Notes: generated by a model not told the origin, from the letters alone. 31,013 bases of DNA from JBBITI01 sp037440885 (GCA_037440885.1 JBBITI010000031.1:1-31013), one strand, 5' to 3'. Positions 14,712 through 23,472 are shown, counted from the first letter of the stretch. Made by a program: numbers and translations.

Positions 14712-17700
14712 CTAGTCTTCAACCTCCAAATCGCATCTAAGACATCTGGACGCTTCCAGCATGGCCTCATCAGGATTCATTGTCATTGATACCTCATGGA
14801 AGTTACGGGCTCGCAAGACAGCCGGTATCTTCCTGATTGGAATGCGGTTCTTCTCTTTCAGTTCTTCATCTGTCGGCATTACAGAAGGATATTTGGTAAC
14901 GGATCCTTCGTTTCGTTGATACTCATTGATCTTTTGGAGATATTTTACGATCGAAGCTGCGGCTTTCTGTCCGGCGGCGATACATTCGATCACAGTCCTC
15001 GGTCCTGTTGCTACATCACCGCCTGCGAAAACACCGGGAACACCTGTGCTCATCGTCTGTTCATCGATAATGATGGTCCGGTTGCGGCCGATCTTGATAT
15101 CGGTCCCTTTCGCAAATTCAGTCTCAGGTTGTTGACCAATAGCTACGATCACAGTATCTACATCGATATCAAACTCGGAACCCTCGACAGGATAAGGTGT
15201 CTTACGGGCGCTGTTATCGTATTCTTTAAGTTCCATGTTCAAGCACCGTATCCCGGTAATCTTACCTTCTTTAGATAGTATTTCGATCGGGTTGGTGAGA
15301 GTGTGGATGTGGACTCCTTCTTCCTTGGCTTCACGGAGTTCTTCGTATTCAGCCAGGAGGCTCATACCCTCTTCCTTCGCATCCGCTATCTCTTCCCACT
15401 GAGCTGTCATTGCATCCTCTGTCCGGCGGTAAATAATGTGGACGCCGTTGGCTCCCAGTCGCAAGGCCGTTCTGGCAGCATCGATCGAGGAGTTGCCACC
15501 ACCGATTACGGCTACCCTTCTCCCGATGTCGACTTTTTCATTGAGGTTTACTTTACGCAGGAATTCTATGGCATCATAGACCCCGTTGAGGTCTTCACCG
15601 GGGATACCGACCTTGACGCCTTTGGCGGAACCAGTCGCGATAAACACTGCCTGATAGCCTTCACCAAGCAGTGTGAGAGGATTATCGATTGGTGTACTAG
15701 TGATAATATTAACGCCAAGCTTCTCGATTTCGCTTATTTCTTTTTGAAGGATCGATTTAGGCAGGCGGTATCCCGGAATGGCTGTAGCCAACATCCCACC
15801 GGCTACCGGCATGGCCTCAAAAACATCTACCCGGTATCCTTCAAGGGCTAGATCCCAGGCTGCCGACAGTCCGGATGGTCCCGCACCGACAATGGCTACG
15901 CTCTCCGTCTTGGTTGCCCTGGGATGAAACTGAATATTGGCATTGGTGTTATGTGTATAATCTGCGGCAAAGCGCTTTAAATCGCGTATCCTTAACGCTT
16001 CATCCTGCCTAGAGCGATTACATTTCAGTTCACAGGGATGATGGCAGACACGACCACAAACCGCCGGTAATGGATTACGCTGTTTCATCAGTGTATAGGC
16101 TTCAACGAATTCGCCGGCTTTGATGAGGCTAAGATAACCCGGAATATCCAGTTGAACCGGACAGGTATGTTGGCAAGGTGATACGAACAGTTCACTACAG
16201 ACCCCGGCCAGGCATTTCTGTTCAATGATGTGTTTCTGAAATTCATTCCGGAAATGCCTTAATCCGGTGATCACGGGATTGGGAGCAGTCTGACCCAGCC
16301 CGCACAACGCTGCACTGGAGACCATCGCCGCAAGTTCTTCCAGAGTATCAAGGTCTCCAAGAGATGCGGTACCATTACTAATATTTATTAATATTGATCT
16401 CATTTCCGGTATCCCGGCACGGCAGGGAGTACATTTTCCACAGGACTCGTCTCTGGTGAAACCAAGGAAAAATTTAGCCATATCCACCATACAGTTATTA
16501 TCGTCCATAACTATCAGGCCACCTGAGCCCATAATGGCCCCGGTAGCAGGAATTTCCTCATAATCGACGGGGGTATTCAAATGTTCGCTTGAAAGAAAGC
16601 CTCCCGAAGGACCCCCAATCTGTACTCCCTTGAATTGCTTATCTCCTGCTATTCCACCACCTATATCAAAAACAATTTCGCCCAGTGTCATCCCCAATGG
16701 TACTTCGACAAGGCCAGTGTTTTTTACATTACCCGCCAGGCACAATACTTTGGTTCCTTTACACTTTTTGCTGCCTACACTGGTAAACCAATCGGCTCCT
16801 TCCCAGATTATGCGGGGAATATTGGACCAGGTTTCAACATTATTTATTGTGGTCGGTTTGCCAAACAACCCACCGCCAACATTGGCCGGAAAGGGAGGTC
16901 TTTGGGTTGGATTTCCTCTCTGGCCTTCAATGGAGTGGAGCAGGGCTGTCTCTTCACCGCAGACAAAAGCTCCTGCTCCCGGGAAGATATCGAGTGAGAA
17001 GCTAAACCCGGTTCCGAGGATATTTTTCCCCAACAAGCCGTATTGCTCTGCCTGTTCAATAGCGTGCCTCAAGGTACGAATGGCAAGGGGATATTCGGCT
17101 CGTACATAAGCAAAACCTTCGGTAACGTTGCCGATAGCATAGGCACCGATAGCCATCCCTTCGATAATGGAGTGCGGGTTGCCCTCCAATACGGCCCGGT
17201 TCATATAAGCGCCGGGGTCTCCTTCATCACCGTTACAGACTACATGTTTTTCACTGCTGATTGCGCTTCGAACAAAACCCCATTTCCTGGCAGTAGGAAA
17301 GCCGGCCCCTCCACGCCCCCTCAGGTTTGATTTTTCTATTTCCGCCATAACATCTTCCGGTTTCATCTGTAATGCTTTCGCCAGCGCCTGGTAACCGTCC
17401 CTGGCGAGATATTCATCAATCTTCATCGGGTCGATGTCCTGGTTATGCATTATTCTTATTTCCTGTTTTTTAAACCTCGGGGTATTCTCATCGACAACCC
17501 ACTCGCTAATTCTTCTGCCTCCGATGATGTGCTCATTGATGATTCTGGGCACTTTATTCTCATCGACTTCGGAATATATAATCCTCCGGTGATTGGGTAA
17601 TAACACGGTTACCACCGGTTCGATTCCACATAGTCCGAGGCAGGACCCCCGCATCACCGTAACATCGGCCAGTCCCCGACTGTTAAGCTCCTTTTCGAAA

Positions 17701-17846
17701 CATTCCAGGACCGTATTTGCTCCCGAAGAAATTCCGCAGGTGCCAAGGTGTACTATGATCCGTATCGTCTTCGCTCTTGCGAGTACTCTGGAATGTACTT
17801 GTTTACTGTAATCTTGAAATTCCTGCAAAGAAGTAAATGCTTTCAT
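14712..17846 (-). CDS. NuoF::GltD fusion: NAD(H)-linked flavoprotein joined to an NADPH/FAD oxidoreductase (hydrogenase diaphorase subunit)
   Basis: The 1044-residue protein has four parts. Residues 28-110 are a thioredoxin-like [2Fe-2S] domain (C37, C69, C73). Residues about 140-540 are NuoF/HoxF, with GRGGAGFPTARKW (177-189) for FMN/NADH and the cluster C469-x2-C472-x2-C475 with C515. Residues 555-630 are the GltD-type double-cluster domain (C558, C562, C597, C601, C605, C609). From 648 onward is an FAD/NAD(P) reductase with GAGPSG (654-659) and IGGGNSSIDAAR followed by YRR (806-808), arginines typical of NADP(H) preference. Normal HoxF/NuoF ends where the GltD-like part begins. A C-terminal CLRC follows near residue 1038. 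One polypeptide can thus meet NAD(H) and probably NADP(H). Electron bifurcation, as in Nfn, is possible but unproven. Confidence 0.92.
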   Translation of the reverse strand: MKAFTSLQEFQDYSKQVHSRVLARAKTIRIIVHLGTCGISSGANTVLECFEKELNSRGLADVTVMRGSCLGLCGIEPVVTVLLPNHRRIIYSEVDENKVPRIINEHIIGGRRISEWVVDENTPRFKKQEIRIMHNQDIDPMKIDEYLARDGYQALAKALQMKPEDVMAEIEKSNLRGRGGAGFPTARKWGFVRSAISSEKHVVCNGDEGDPGAYMNRAVLEGNPHSIIEGMAIGAYAIGNVTEGFAYVRAEYPLAIRTLRHAIEQAEQYGLLGKNILGTGFSFSLDIFPGAGAFVCGEETALLHSIEGQRGNPTQRPPFPANVGGGLFGKPTTINNVETWSNIPRIIWEGADWFTSVGSKKCKGTKVLCLAGNVKNTGLVEVPLGMTLGEIVFDIGGGIAGDKQFKGVQIGGPSGGFLSSEHLNTPVDYEEIPATGAIMGSGGLIVMDDNNCMVDMAKFFLGFTRDESCGKCTPCRAGIPEMRSILINISNGTASLGDLDTLEELAAMVSSAALCGLGQTAPNPVITGLRHFRNEFQKHIIEQKCLAGVCSELFVSPCQHTCPVQLDIPGYLSLIKAGEFVEAYTLMKQRNPLPAVCGRVCHHPCELKCNRSRQDEALRIRDLKRFAADYTHNTNANIQFHPRATKTESVAIVGAGPSGLSAAWDLALEGYRVDVFEAMPVAGGMLATAIPGYRLPKSILQKEISEIEKLGVNIITSTPIDNPLTLLGEGYQAVFIATGSAKGVKVGIPGEDLNGVYDAIEFLRKVNLNEKVDIGRRVAVIGGGNSSIDAARTALRLGANGVHIIYRRTEDAMTAQWEEIADAKEEGMSLLAEYEELREAKEEGVHIHTLTNPIEILSKEGKITGIRCLNMELKEYDNSARKTPYPVEGSEFDIDVDTVIVAIGQQPETEFAKGTDIKIGRNRTIIIDEQTMSTGVPGVFAGGDVATGPRTVIECIAAGQKAAASIVKYLQKINEYQRNEGSVTKYPSVMPTDEELKEKNRIPIRKIPAVLRARNFHEVSMTMNPDEAMLEASRCLRCDLEVED

Positions 17847-17855
17847 CTTTTTTCC

Positions 17856-18359
17856 TTACTTATAAGAACTAAGAATATTCCCTATTTTGCCGGGTTTGAC
17901 TCTCCGGTAAATATCCTCGCCGACCGCGACTACCGGAGACAACCCGCAACAACCTAGACAACGGACGGTTTCAAGAGAAAATTTTTTGTCGGATGTAGTT
18001 CCCCCGGATTCCAGACCGTAATCCTTTTTTAAAGTGTCAAGTATTCTTTGGCCTCCTTTAACGTAACAACTGGTACCCATGCACACCTGGATGACGTGAT
18101 CTCCCTTGGGTACCGTTGAGAAAAAGCTGTAAAAACTGACTATTCCGGATACCTCGCTAAGGGGTACTTTCATCTCATCCGAGATAATTGTTAAAACCTG
18201 AGATGGCAGATAACCATAGAGGCTCTGGGCGCTTTGAAGTATGCGGATCAGTGCTCCCTTTAAATTCCGATTTGCCTCAATGATATCCTTGATTTTTCCG
18301 CGTAAATCACTCCCATCGCTGATTTTCTCGTCTTTTACGAGAATTTCAATTGAACTCAT
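17856..18359 (-). CDS. NuoE/HoxE-like [2Fe-2S] subunit
   Basis: The 167-residue thioredoxin-like protein has the four cluster ligands in CMGTSC and CLGCC. It also has the helical N-terminal segment ILQSAQSLYGYLPSQV typical of 24-kDa NuoE/HoxE subunits. It forms the diaphorase unit together with the NuoF part of the next gene, nine bases downstream. The ATG at 18359 has AGGAG about eight bases upstream. It is the first structural gene of the hydrogenase, 46 bases after the histidine kinase. Confidence 0.92.
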   Translation of the reverse strand: MSSIEILVKDEKISDGSDLRGKIKDIIEANRNLKGALIRILQSAQSLYGYLPSQVLTIISDEMKVPLSEVSGIVSFYSFFSTVPKGDHVIQVCMGTSCYVKGGQRILDTLKKDYGLESGGTTSDKKFSLETVRCLGCCGLSPVVAVGEDIYRRVKPGKIGNILSSYK

Positions 18360-18405
18360 GACACACTCCTATCAGTATTTGTAATCAATAAAACTCCATT
18401 CATGG

Positions 18406-20070
18406 TTATAAAAACCCCAGTGTCACGGGCGCCCCGTTATTCTCAGCGTCCGTGTATGCTGCATCAACGTTAATGTTGCCTTTAGTGTTAAGTGGAAGAT
18501 GCACACTGATCGTTGTGCCTTTTCCCAGTTTGCTCTGGACGCCAATCCTGCCTTTGTGCCGTTGCACAATCCCATACGACACAGCCAGGCCTAAACCAAC
18601 CCCCTTGACTTCCTGCTTGGTAGTGAAGAAAGGCGTGAAAAGCTTGGTTACATTCTCTGGTGAGATTCCGGACCCGGTGTCGCTGACCTGCATTATCACG
18701 TCGTCGACATTGGCCAAAGTGCGCAATGTGAGTACGCCATTTTCAGACATCGCCTGGATGGAATTTAGTATCAGGTTAGTACAGACTTGCTGAAGTTGGT
18801 CAAAATCCGCAGTAATGGGCGGAACTGTTTCGTCTAGTTCTGTAACCACCTTTATGTGTTGCAGCTTTGCCGCGTGTGATGCTAGCTCGTATGCCCGTGT
18901 CATGACTTCGTTTATATTTACGGTACGAAATGACGGCGGCGATTGTCGGGCGAAATCCAGCAGGTTACGGATTAGTTTCGTACAGCGAATCAACTCCTTT
19001 TCCATTTTACCCAAATAATCCAGCGCCGTTTCCGTACTTATTGTCCCTTCTCTTGTTTTTCTGATTAGTAATTGGTCATAGGTCAGGATACCGGATAACG
19101 GGTTGTTCACTTCATGCGCAATGGAAGCACTCAATTGGCCCAGTGAGCTTAATTTTTCTGCTTGTATTAGTTGTTCCTGACTTTCTTTCAAACGCTCGTA
19201 GGATTCGTTCAGATGGCGATAGGTTAGCGCGAGTTGGTCCTGCATTCGTTTTTCCTCAGTGACATCTCGGGCTATATGCAGGAAGCCCGATGGTTTTCCC
19301 TCCTTCATCAATAAAGTGGTAGTTAATTTGAGAAAGGCTTCTGTTCCATCACGCCTAACCAAACACTGGCTGTATGGTTGCTCGATCTTTTCTCCTGCCA
19401 GGAGCCGGTTTTTAACCTGTGCTGCCGTTGCCAAACTTCCTTTGTCCAGGAAAGTCCGAACATTTAGATTTGTCAGATCAGCTACCGTATAACCAGTCAG
19501 GTTTTCGGTTGCCGCATTCACTGCGATTAGATCTCCATCTAAATCGTGTACCATGATTGCATCATGGGCATTTTCGAACAATTCTCGATATTTTTGTTCT
19601 GAATCCCTTAATTGTTGATAAGACTTCTCAAGGTTGAGAAGAGTGGCTTGACGGCGATTTTTTTCTTTTCTGTAACTCTGTAACCAGAAATTTCCCAATA
19701 ATCCTAAAACGATGACTCCAAGTGTCTCCACAAAGGCGTCGGCAGGATATTGGGATAGAAGAAATACTCGCGGCAACATTATTGCTGCTGCTATAAAAAG
19801 ACCAACAATCCCACCCCACAAATTGAATGTTGCTGCCGTGTATATTACCGGTAGCAATAACAAAATACGCTCAAAAGCATGGCGAGTAAGTCCTAAAAAG
19901 GAAAAAACCGAAGGTTCGCTGGTGATATTAAACTGCTGTGGATATTGGAGAAATAAACAACCACCGAACAAGGCAACTATAATCCAGAGGCGGGGATTGC
20001 CAAACAGATCACGCCAACTTTTATGCATACTGTTCATAAGTGGCATTCTAGCCAATTCAGGTTTTCCCAT
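18406..20070 (-). CDS. Membrane-bound PAS-domain sensor histidine kinase
   Basis: From the ATG at 20070 the protein has 554 residues. Three to four membrane segments (about 28-43, 67-105 and 114-131) are followed by a short coiled coil. A PAS domain (about 155-275) with QKYRELFENAHDAIMVHD comes next, then a second coiled coil. The kinase core has H319 in ASIAHEVNNPL, N-box NLILNSIQAM, DTGSGI, FTPFFTTK and GVGLGLAVSYG. The PAS domain may sense a redox or gas signal, but no cofactor ligand is evident. AAAGGGGAAG precedes the chosen ATG. The frame is open to a TTG at 20133, but those codons read through a CCCC/GGGG hairpin and look noncoding. Its position between the RHH-receiver gene and nuoE implies control of this hydrogenase. 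Confidence 0.88.
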   Translation of the reverse strand: MGKPELARMPLMNSMHKSWRDLFGNPRLWIIVALFGGCLFLQYPQQFNITSEPSVFSFLGLTRHAFERILLLLPVIYTAATFNLWGGIVGLFIAAAIMLPRVFLLSQYPADAFVETLGVIVLGLLGNFWLQSYRKEKNRRQATLLNLEKSYQQLRDSEQKYRELFENAHDAIMVHDLDGDLIAVNAATENLTGYTVADLTNLNVRTFLDKGSLATAAQVKNRLLAGEKIEQPYSQCLVRRDGTEAFLKLTTTLLMKEGKPSGFLHIARDVTEEKRMQDQLALTYRHLNESYERLKESQEQLIQAEKLSSLGQLSASIAHEVNNPLSGILTYDQLLIRKTREGTISTETALDYLGKMEKELIRCTKLIRNLLDFARQSPPSFRTVNINEVMTRAYELASHAAKLQHIKVVTELDETVPPITADFDQLQQVCTNLILNSIQAMSENGVLTLRTLANVDDVIMQVSDTGSGISPENVTKLFTPFFTTKQEVKGVGLGLAVSYGIVQRHKGRIGVQSKLGKGTTISVHLPLNTKGNINVDAAYTDAENNGAPVTLGFL

Positions 20071-20162
20071 CTTCCCCTTTTGTAGAAGTGGGGGTACTAT
20101 CGCGTTATTTTTACCTTTCGATATTAAGTACAATTTTGTCTCATGTATTCGAGTCGATCGGG

Positions 20163-20660
20163 TTATGGTTTTGAAGATAAAGAGGATAATATTTTTTTTA
20201 AATCTTCAGCATTGACTGGTTTCACAAGATAATCAATAGCACCTTGTTTCATGGCTTCAACGGCTAAGTCAACAGAAGGAAAAGCGGTGATTATTATCGC
20301 CTTGATGTTTGGTTTGATTTCCCGGATATCTTTAATTAACTGTATGCCATTTTTCCCGGGTAACCGGACATCGGTAACAACAACGTCAAAATCGTTACTT
20401 TGAATGATTTTGAAGGCTTCTTCAGCGGAACCGACTGCGGTGATTCGATGAGAGTCTTTTAATGAATCCATGAGAGATTCACGTAAAATATCTTCATCTT
20501 CTACAAGCAAAACAGAGACACCCGATTCCCGGTTTTGCCCAAAACTATCTTCAATCAGCTTAATGATATAATCCTGGATAGAAACGTCCTGATAGGCACA
20601 CCGCACTTTCAGTTTCATAAATATTTCTTTGGAAACTCTTACATGCAGTTGTCTTTCCAT
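20163..20660 (-). CDS. Response regulator with N-terminal ribbon-helix-helix domain and C-terminal receiver
   Basis: From the ATG at 20660 the protein has 165 residues. Residues 1-40 (RQLHVRVSKEIFMKLKVR, then SIQDYIIKLIEDSF) fit a CopG/Arc ribbon-helix-helix DNA-binding unit. Residues 48-162 are a receiver with E54/D55, phosphorylation site D97 (VVVTDVRLPGKNG), T125 and K147. Response regulators normally carry the receiver first and a winged-helix, HTH or Fis output after it, so this order and output type are unusual. The frame is open up to a TTG at 20690, but that lies inside the predicted operator, so the ATG at 20660 is more likely. The histidine kinase follows 92 bases later. An operator-like repeat array lies just upstream. 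Confidence 0.85.
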   Translation of the reverse strand: MERQLHVRVSKEIFMKLKVRCAYQDVSIQDYIIKLIEDSFGQNRESGVSVLLVEDEDILRESLMDSLKDSHRITAVGSAEEAFKIIQSNDFDVVVTDVRLPGKNGIQLIKDIREIKPNIKAIIITAFPSVDLAVEAMKQGAIDYLVKPVNAEDLKKILSSLSSKP

Positions 20661-20680
20661 ATCATTCACTATATTATTTC

Positions 20681-20720
20681 CCAATACCAATATACATTGG
20701 TATATTGGTATTAAAATACC
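20681..20720. promoter_or_regulatory. Operator-like array of CCAATA/TTGGTA half-sites
   Basis: Within 40 bases lie CCAATA at 20681-20686 and 20687-20692, TTGGTA at 20697-20702, TATTGG at 20703-20708 and AATACC at 20715-20720. They form an exact dyad, AATACCAATATA (20683-20694) with TATATTGGTATT (20701-20712), and a second one, GGTATT-AA-AATACC (20707-20720). The array lies between the promoter and the start codon of the RHH-receiver gene. Tandem short half-sites are what RHH proteins bind. Confidence 0.7.
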
Positions 20721-20725
20721 AGCAT

Positions 20726-20754
20726 AGTATGATTCTTAAAATATTTATTGTCAA
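20726..20754 (-). promoter_or_regulatory. Promoter of the hydrogenase operon
   Basis: On the minus strand a perfect TTGACA (20749-20754) lies 17 bases from CATACT (20726-20731, four of six consensus positions). Transcription would begin near 20719, at the edge of the half-site array, so a bound repressor would block it. Confidence 0.6.
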
Positions 20755-20785
20755 GAGGTGGAAAAATATTCCTAAAAAACAAAAT

Positions 20786-20816
20786 ATTGAATACAAAATG
20801 ATATTTTGTATTCAAT
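20786..20816. promoter_or_regulatory. Perfect 14-bp dyad in the hox/hyp divergent region
   Basis: ATTGAATACAAAAT (20786-20799) and its exact reverse complement (20803-20816) flank GAT. The dyad lies on the hypF side of the divergent region, 70 bases before hypF. It shares AATAC with the half-site array but is otherwise different, so it may bind a second regulator or form an mRNA hairpin. Confidence 0.55.
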
Positions 20817-20885
20817 TACTAATATGACGAGTTATTTTTCTATTACAGATGGTAATCCTAAACCAGGCTGGGCAAAATCGATATA

Positions 20886-23189
20886 ATGAAATCATTGGAA
20901 AATATTGCAGCCTTCACTATAGCAGTACAAGGGGTCGTTCAAGGCGTTGGCTTTAGACCTTTTATATACCAACTGTCTGCTAAACATCACCTTAATGGTT
21001 GGGTCTACAACACTTCCAATGACGTAACAATACTAATAGAAGGCAAAACAGAGTCAATAAATCACTTTATCAGTGATCTACACAAGAAGTTACCGCCCAG
21101 AGCGTTTATTGAACACTACACGATAAAAAAAACTAAGCCGGCTGGACACAAAGAATTTGTCATCCGCAATAGTGTGGTGAAAAAAGGTAAATATCAGCTA
21201 ATATCGCCGGATATCGCTACTTGTCGTGACTGTAGGAATGAAATCCTTGATCCTCATAATAGAAGATACCGGTATCCATTCACCAATTGCACTAACTGTG
21301 GTCCGCGTTTTACTATCATTAAAGATATTCCTTATGACCGTTCCCGTACCACAATGGAATGTTTTGATTTATGCCCAGAATGTACTCACGAGTATAACAA
21401 TCCGCTGGATAGACGTTTTCACGCGCAACCCAACGCTTGTCCTGTGTGCGGACCACAACTTGAATTACTGGATTTTAACGGCAAAAAACTTAGTGTAAAA
21501 GATGTAAATTCGGAAACGGCGAAGCTTCTGAAGATGGGATATATAGTAGCCATTAAAGGTTTGGGCGGATTCCTGTTGGCATGTGATGCAACGAATGATA
21601 ACACAGTAGACCAATTAAGGATTCGCAAAAAGCGCCCCGGGAAACCATTTGCCGTGATGGTTGATTCTGTGCAGACAGCCCGTCGCTATTGTTATGTGAA
21701 TTCAACTGAAGAGAAAATACTCCAATCACCGCAAAGCCCAATTGTGTTACTTAAAGCGAAGTCTCATATAGACATTTCACCATCAGTAGCACCTGGATTG
21801 AGATACCTCGGCATAATGCTCCCTTATACTCCTTTACAGCATCTACTCTTAGAAGAAACAAGGTTACCTTTAATTATGACCAGCGGCAATCTAAGTGAAG
21901 AACCGATTGCCAGAGAAAACGAGGAGGCAATTCAACGACTTTATGGTATCCCCGATTATTTTCTAGTACACAACCGGCAGATTTATTCGACCTACGATGA
22001 CAGCGTCGTGGTTGTCGATAACAGATTATCACAGATAGTGAGAAGAGCACGCGGATATGCCCCGTTTCCGATAAAATTAAAGACTTCATTTCCACAGGGT
22101 TTAGCTTGCGGAGCACAGGAAAAAAATACCTTTTGCCTGACAAGAGATGATCATGCATTTGTAAGCCAGCACATCGGAGACCTGGATAATCAAGAAGGTT
22201 TTGATCATTATACTGAGACTATCGAGTTATATAAAAAAATATTCCGAATCAGACCGAAAATAATTACCGCGGATATGCACCCTGATTATGCATCGACAAG
22301 ATATGCCAAAGCTACCGCAGAACAAAGCGGCTTACAATTTATCCCAGTTCAACATCATCATGCCCATGTGGTGAGTACTATGGTGGATGCCGGGATCAAT
22401 AGCCCGGTAATTGGCGTGGCTTTCGACGGTACTGGATATGGGACTGATGGTCTAGTATGGGGAGGGGAATTCCTTTTTACCGAATTTACCAAGTTTGAAA
22501 GGAAAGCACATATTCAATACCTTCCCATTGCCGGGGGTGACACGGCGATTATGAAACCATACCGCATTGCTCTTAGCTATTTGATATCGCTCTTTGGAGA
22601 GAATAGCCTAAACTATGATCTGCCCTTCTTGAAACTAATTAAACATGAGGAGATAGATATCATTTCCCGTCAAATAGAAAGGTCGCTAAATGCACCCTTA
22701 ACCTCCAGTTGTGGGCGGTTATTCGATGCCGTATCGGCACTACTAAATATCCGAGGTGAGATACAATACGACGCTCAAGCAGCAATTGAACTCGAGGTGA
22801 TGGCCTGGAAATGTAATAACGATTCAAATATTTATCCTATCACATGGAAGGAAAAAGATGGGATTCGAGTAATCGATGTCGAAGGATTGTTCCGGGCAAT
22901 AATTGACGATATATTGTGTAGGGTACCAACCCCGGTGATATCTGCCCGCTTTCATAATACGATTGCAAAGATGACATATATCATGTGCCAATCTATATAC
23001 GCAGAGACGGGAATCAAGCAAGTTGTCCTGACCGGTGGTGTTTTTCAAAACCGTTATTTACTAAAAATTGTTACCAGATTGTTCAAGTCTGGTGGATTCT
23101 CAGTTTCAACGAACCGTCAAGTCCCATGTAATGACGGTGGTATATCGTTAGGGCAAGCAGTGATCGGTGGTTGTATGTTAACAATGTAG
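20886..23189 (+). CDS. hypF: Carbamoyltransferase HypF (hydrogenase maturation)
   Basis: The 767-residue protein has all HypF parts in order. These are an acylphosphatase domain with VQGVVQGVGFRPF (about 12-24), two zinc-finger pairs (CRDC/CTNCGPRFT and CPEC/CPVCGP, about 115-190), a YrdC-like domain with KGLGGFLLACDA, and a C-terminal kinase-like carbamoyltransferase domain with the HHHAH motif and GVAFDGTGYGTDG. HypF converts carbamoyl phosphate to carbamoyl-adenylate and transfers the group to the C-terminal Cys of HypE, the source of the cyanide ligands. The ATG at 20886 lacks a clear ribosome-binding site but begins the family homology closely. It is the first gene of the divergent hyp operon. 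Confidence 0.95.
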   Translation: MKSLENIAAFTIAVQGVVQGVGFRPFIYQLSAKHHLNGWVYNTSNDVTILIEGKTESINHFISDLHKKLPPRAFIEHYTIKKTKPAGHKEFVIRNSVVKKGKYQLISPDIATCRDCRNEILDPHNRRYRYPFTNCTNCGPRFTIIKDIPYDRSRTTMECFDLCPECTHEYNNPLDRRFHAQPNACPVCGPQLELLDFNGKKLSVKDVNSETAKLLKMGYIVAIKGLGGFLLACDATNDNTVDQLRIRKKRPGKPFAVMVDSVQTARRYCYVNSTEEKILQSPQSPIVLLKAKSHIDISPSVAPGLRYLGIMLPYTPLQHLLLEETRLPLIMTSGNLSEEPIARENEEAIQRLYGIPDYFLVHNRQIYSTYDDSVVVVDNRLSQIVRRARGYAPFPIKLKTSFPQGLACGAQEKNTFCLTRDDHAFVSQHIGDLDNQEGFDHYTETIELYKKIFRIRPKIITADMHPDYASTRYAKATAEQSGLQFIPVQHHHAHVVSTMVDAGINSPVIGVAFDGTGYGTDGLVWGGEFLFTEFTKFERKAHIQYLPIAGGDTAIMKPYRIALSYLISLFGENSLNYDLPFLKLIKHEEIDIISRQIERSLNAPLTSSCGRLFDAVSALLNIRGEIQYDAQAAIELEVMAWKCNNDSNIYPITWKEKDGIRVIDVEGLFRAIIDDILCRVPTPVISARFHNTIAKMTYIMCQSIYAETGIKQVVLTGGVFQNRYLLKIVTRLFKSGGFSVSTNRQVPCNDGGISLGQAVIGGCMLTM

Positions 23190-23253
23190 TTTGTAATATA
23201 CCTGAATCAGTTGTATGGTACCCAATTAAAATAGAGACTGTAAAGGGGGAGTT

Positions 23254-23472
23254 ATGTGTTTAGCGATACCTGCTTTGGTGATATCGATCGATGGAGAAAA
23301 AGTAATCGCTGATATGAATGGGGTCAAACGTGAAATCAGCTTGCAGCTTACACCGGAAGCAAAAGTTGGTGATTATGTGTTACTTCATACTGGTTATGCT
23401 ATAAGTATAATTGACGAAAACGAAGCGCAACGATCACTGGAACTGTTGAGGCAAATACTTGAAATTAGCTAA
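23254..23472 (+). CDS. hypC: Hydrogenase assembly chaperone HypC
   Basis: The 72-residue protein begins MCLAIPALVI, with the essential Cys2 that HypC uses to carry iron with HypD and to contact the large-subunit precursor. The rest (VGDYVLLHTGYAISIIDENEA) follows the family. AAGGGGGAG lies just before the ATG. It follows hypF by 64 bases and overlaps hypD by 14. In this organism it should serve the HoxH-like subunit encoded in the divergent operon. Confidence 0.95.
   Translation: MCLAIPALVISIDGEKVIADMNGVKREISLQLTPEAKVGDYVLLHTGYAISIIDENEAQRSLELLRQILEIS

Noticed and set aside
20071..20133. N-terminal extension of the histidine kinase from a TTG
   Set aside because: It reads through a CCCC/GGGG hairpin and looks noncoding. 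The ATG at 20070 has a better ribosome-binding site.
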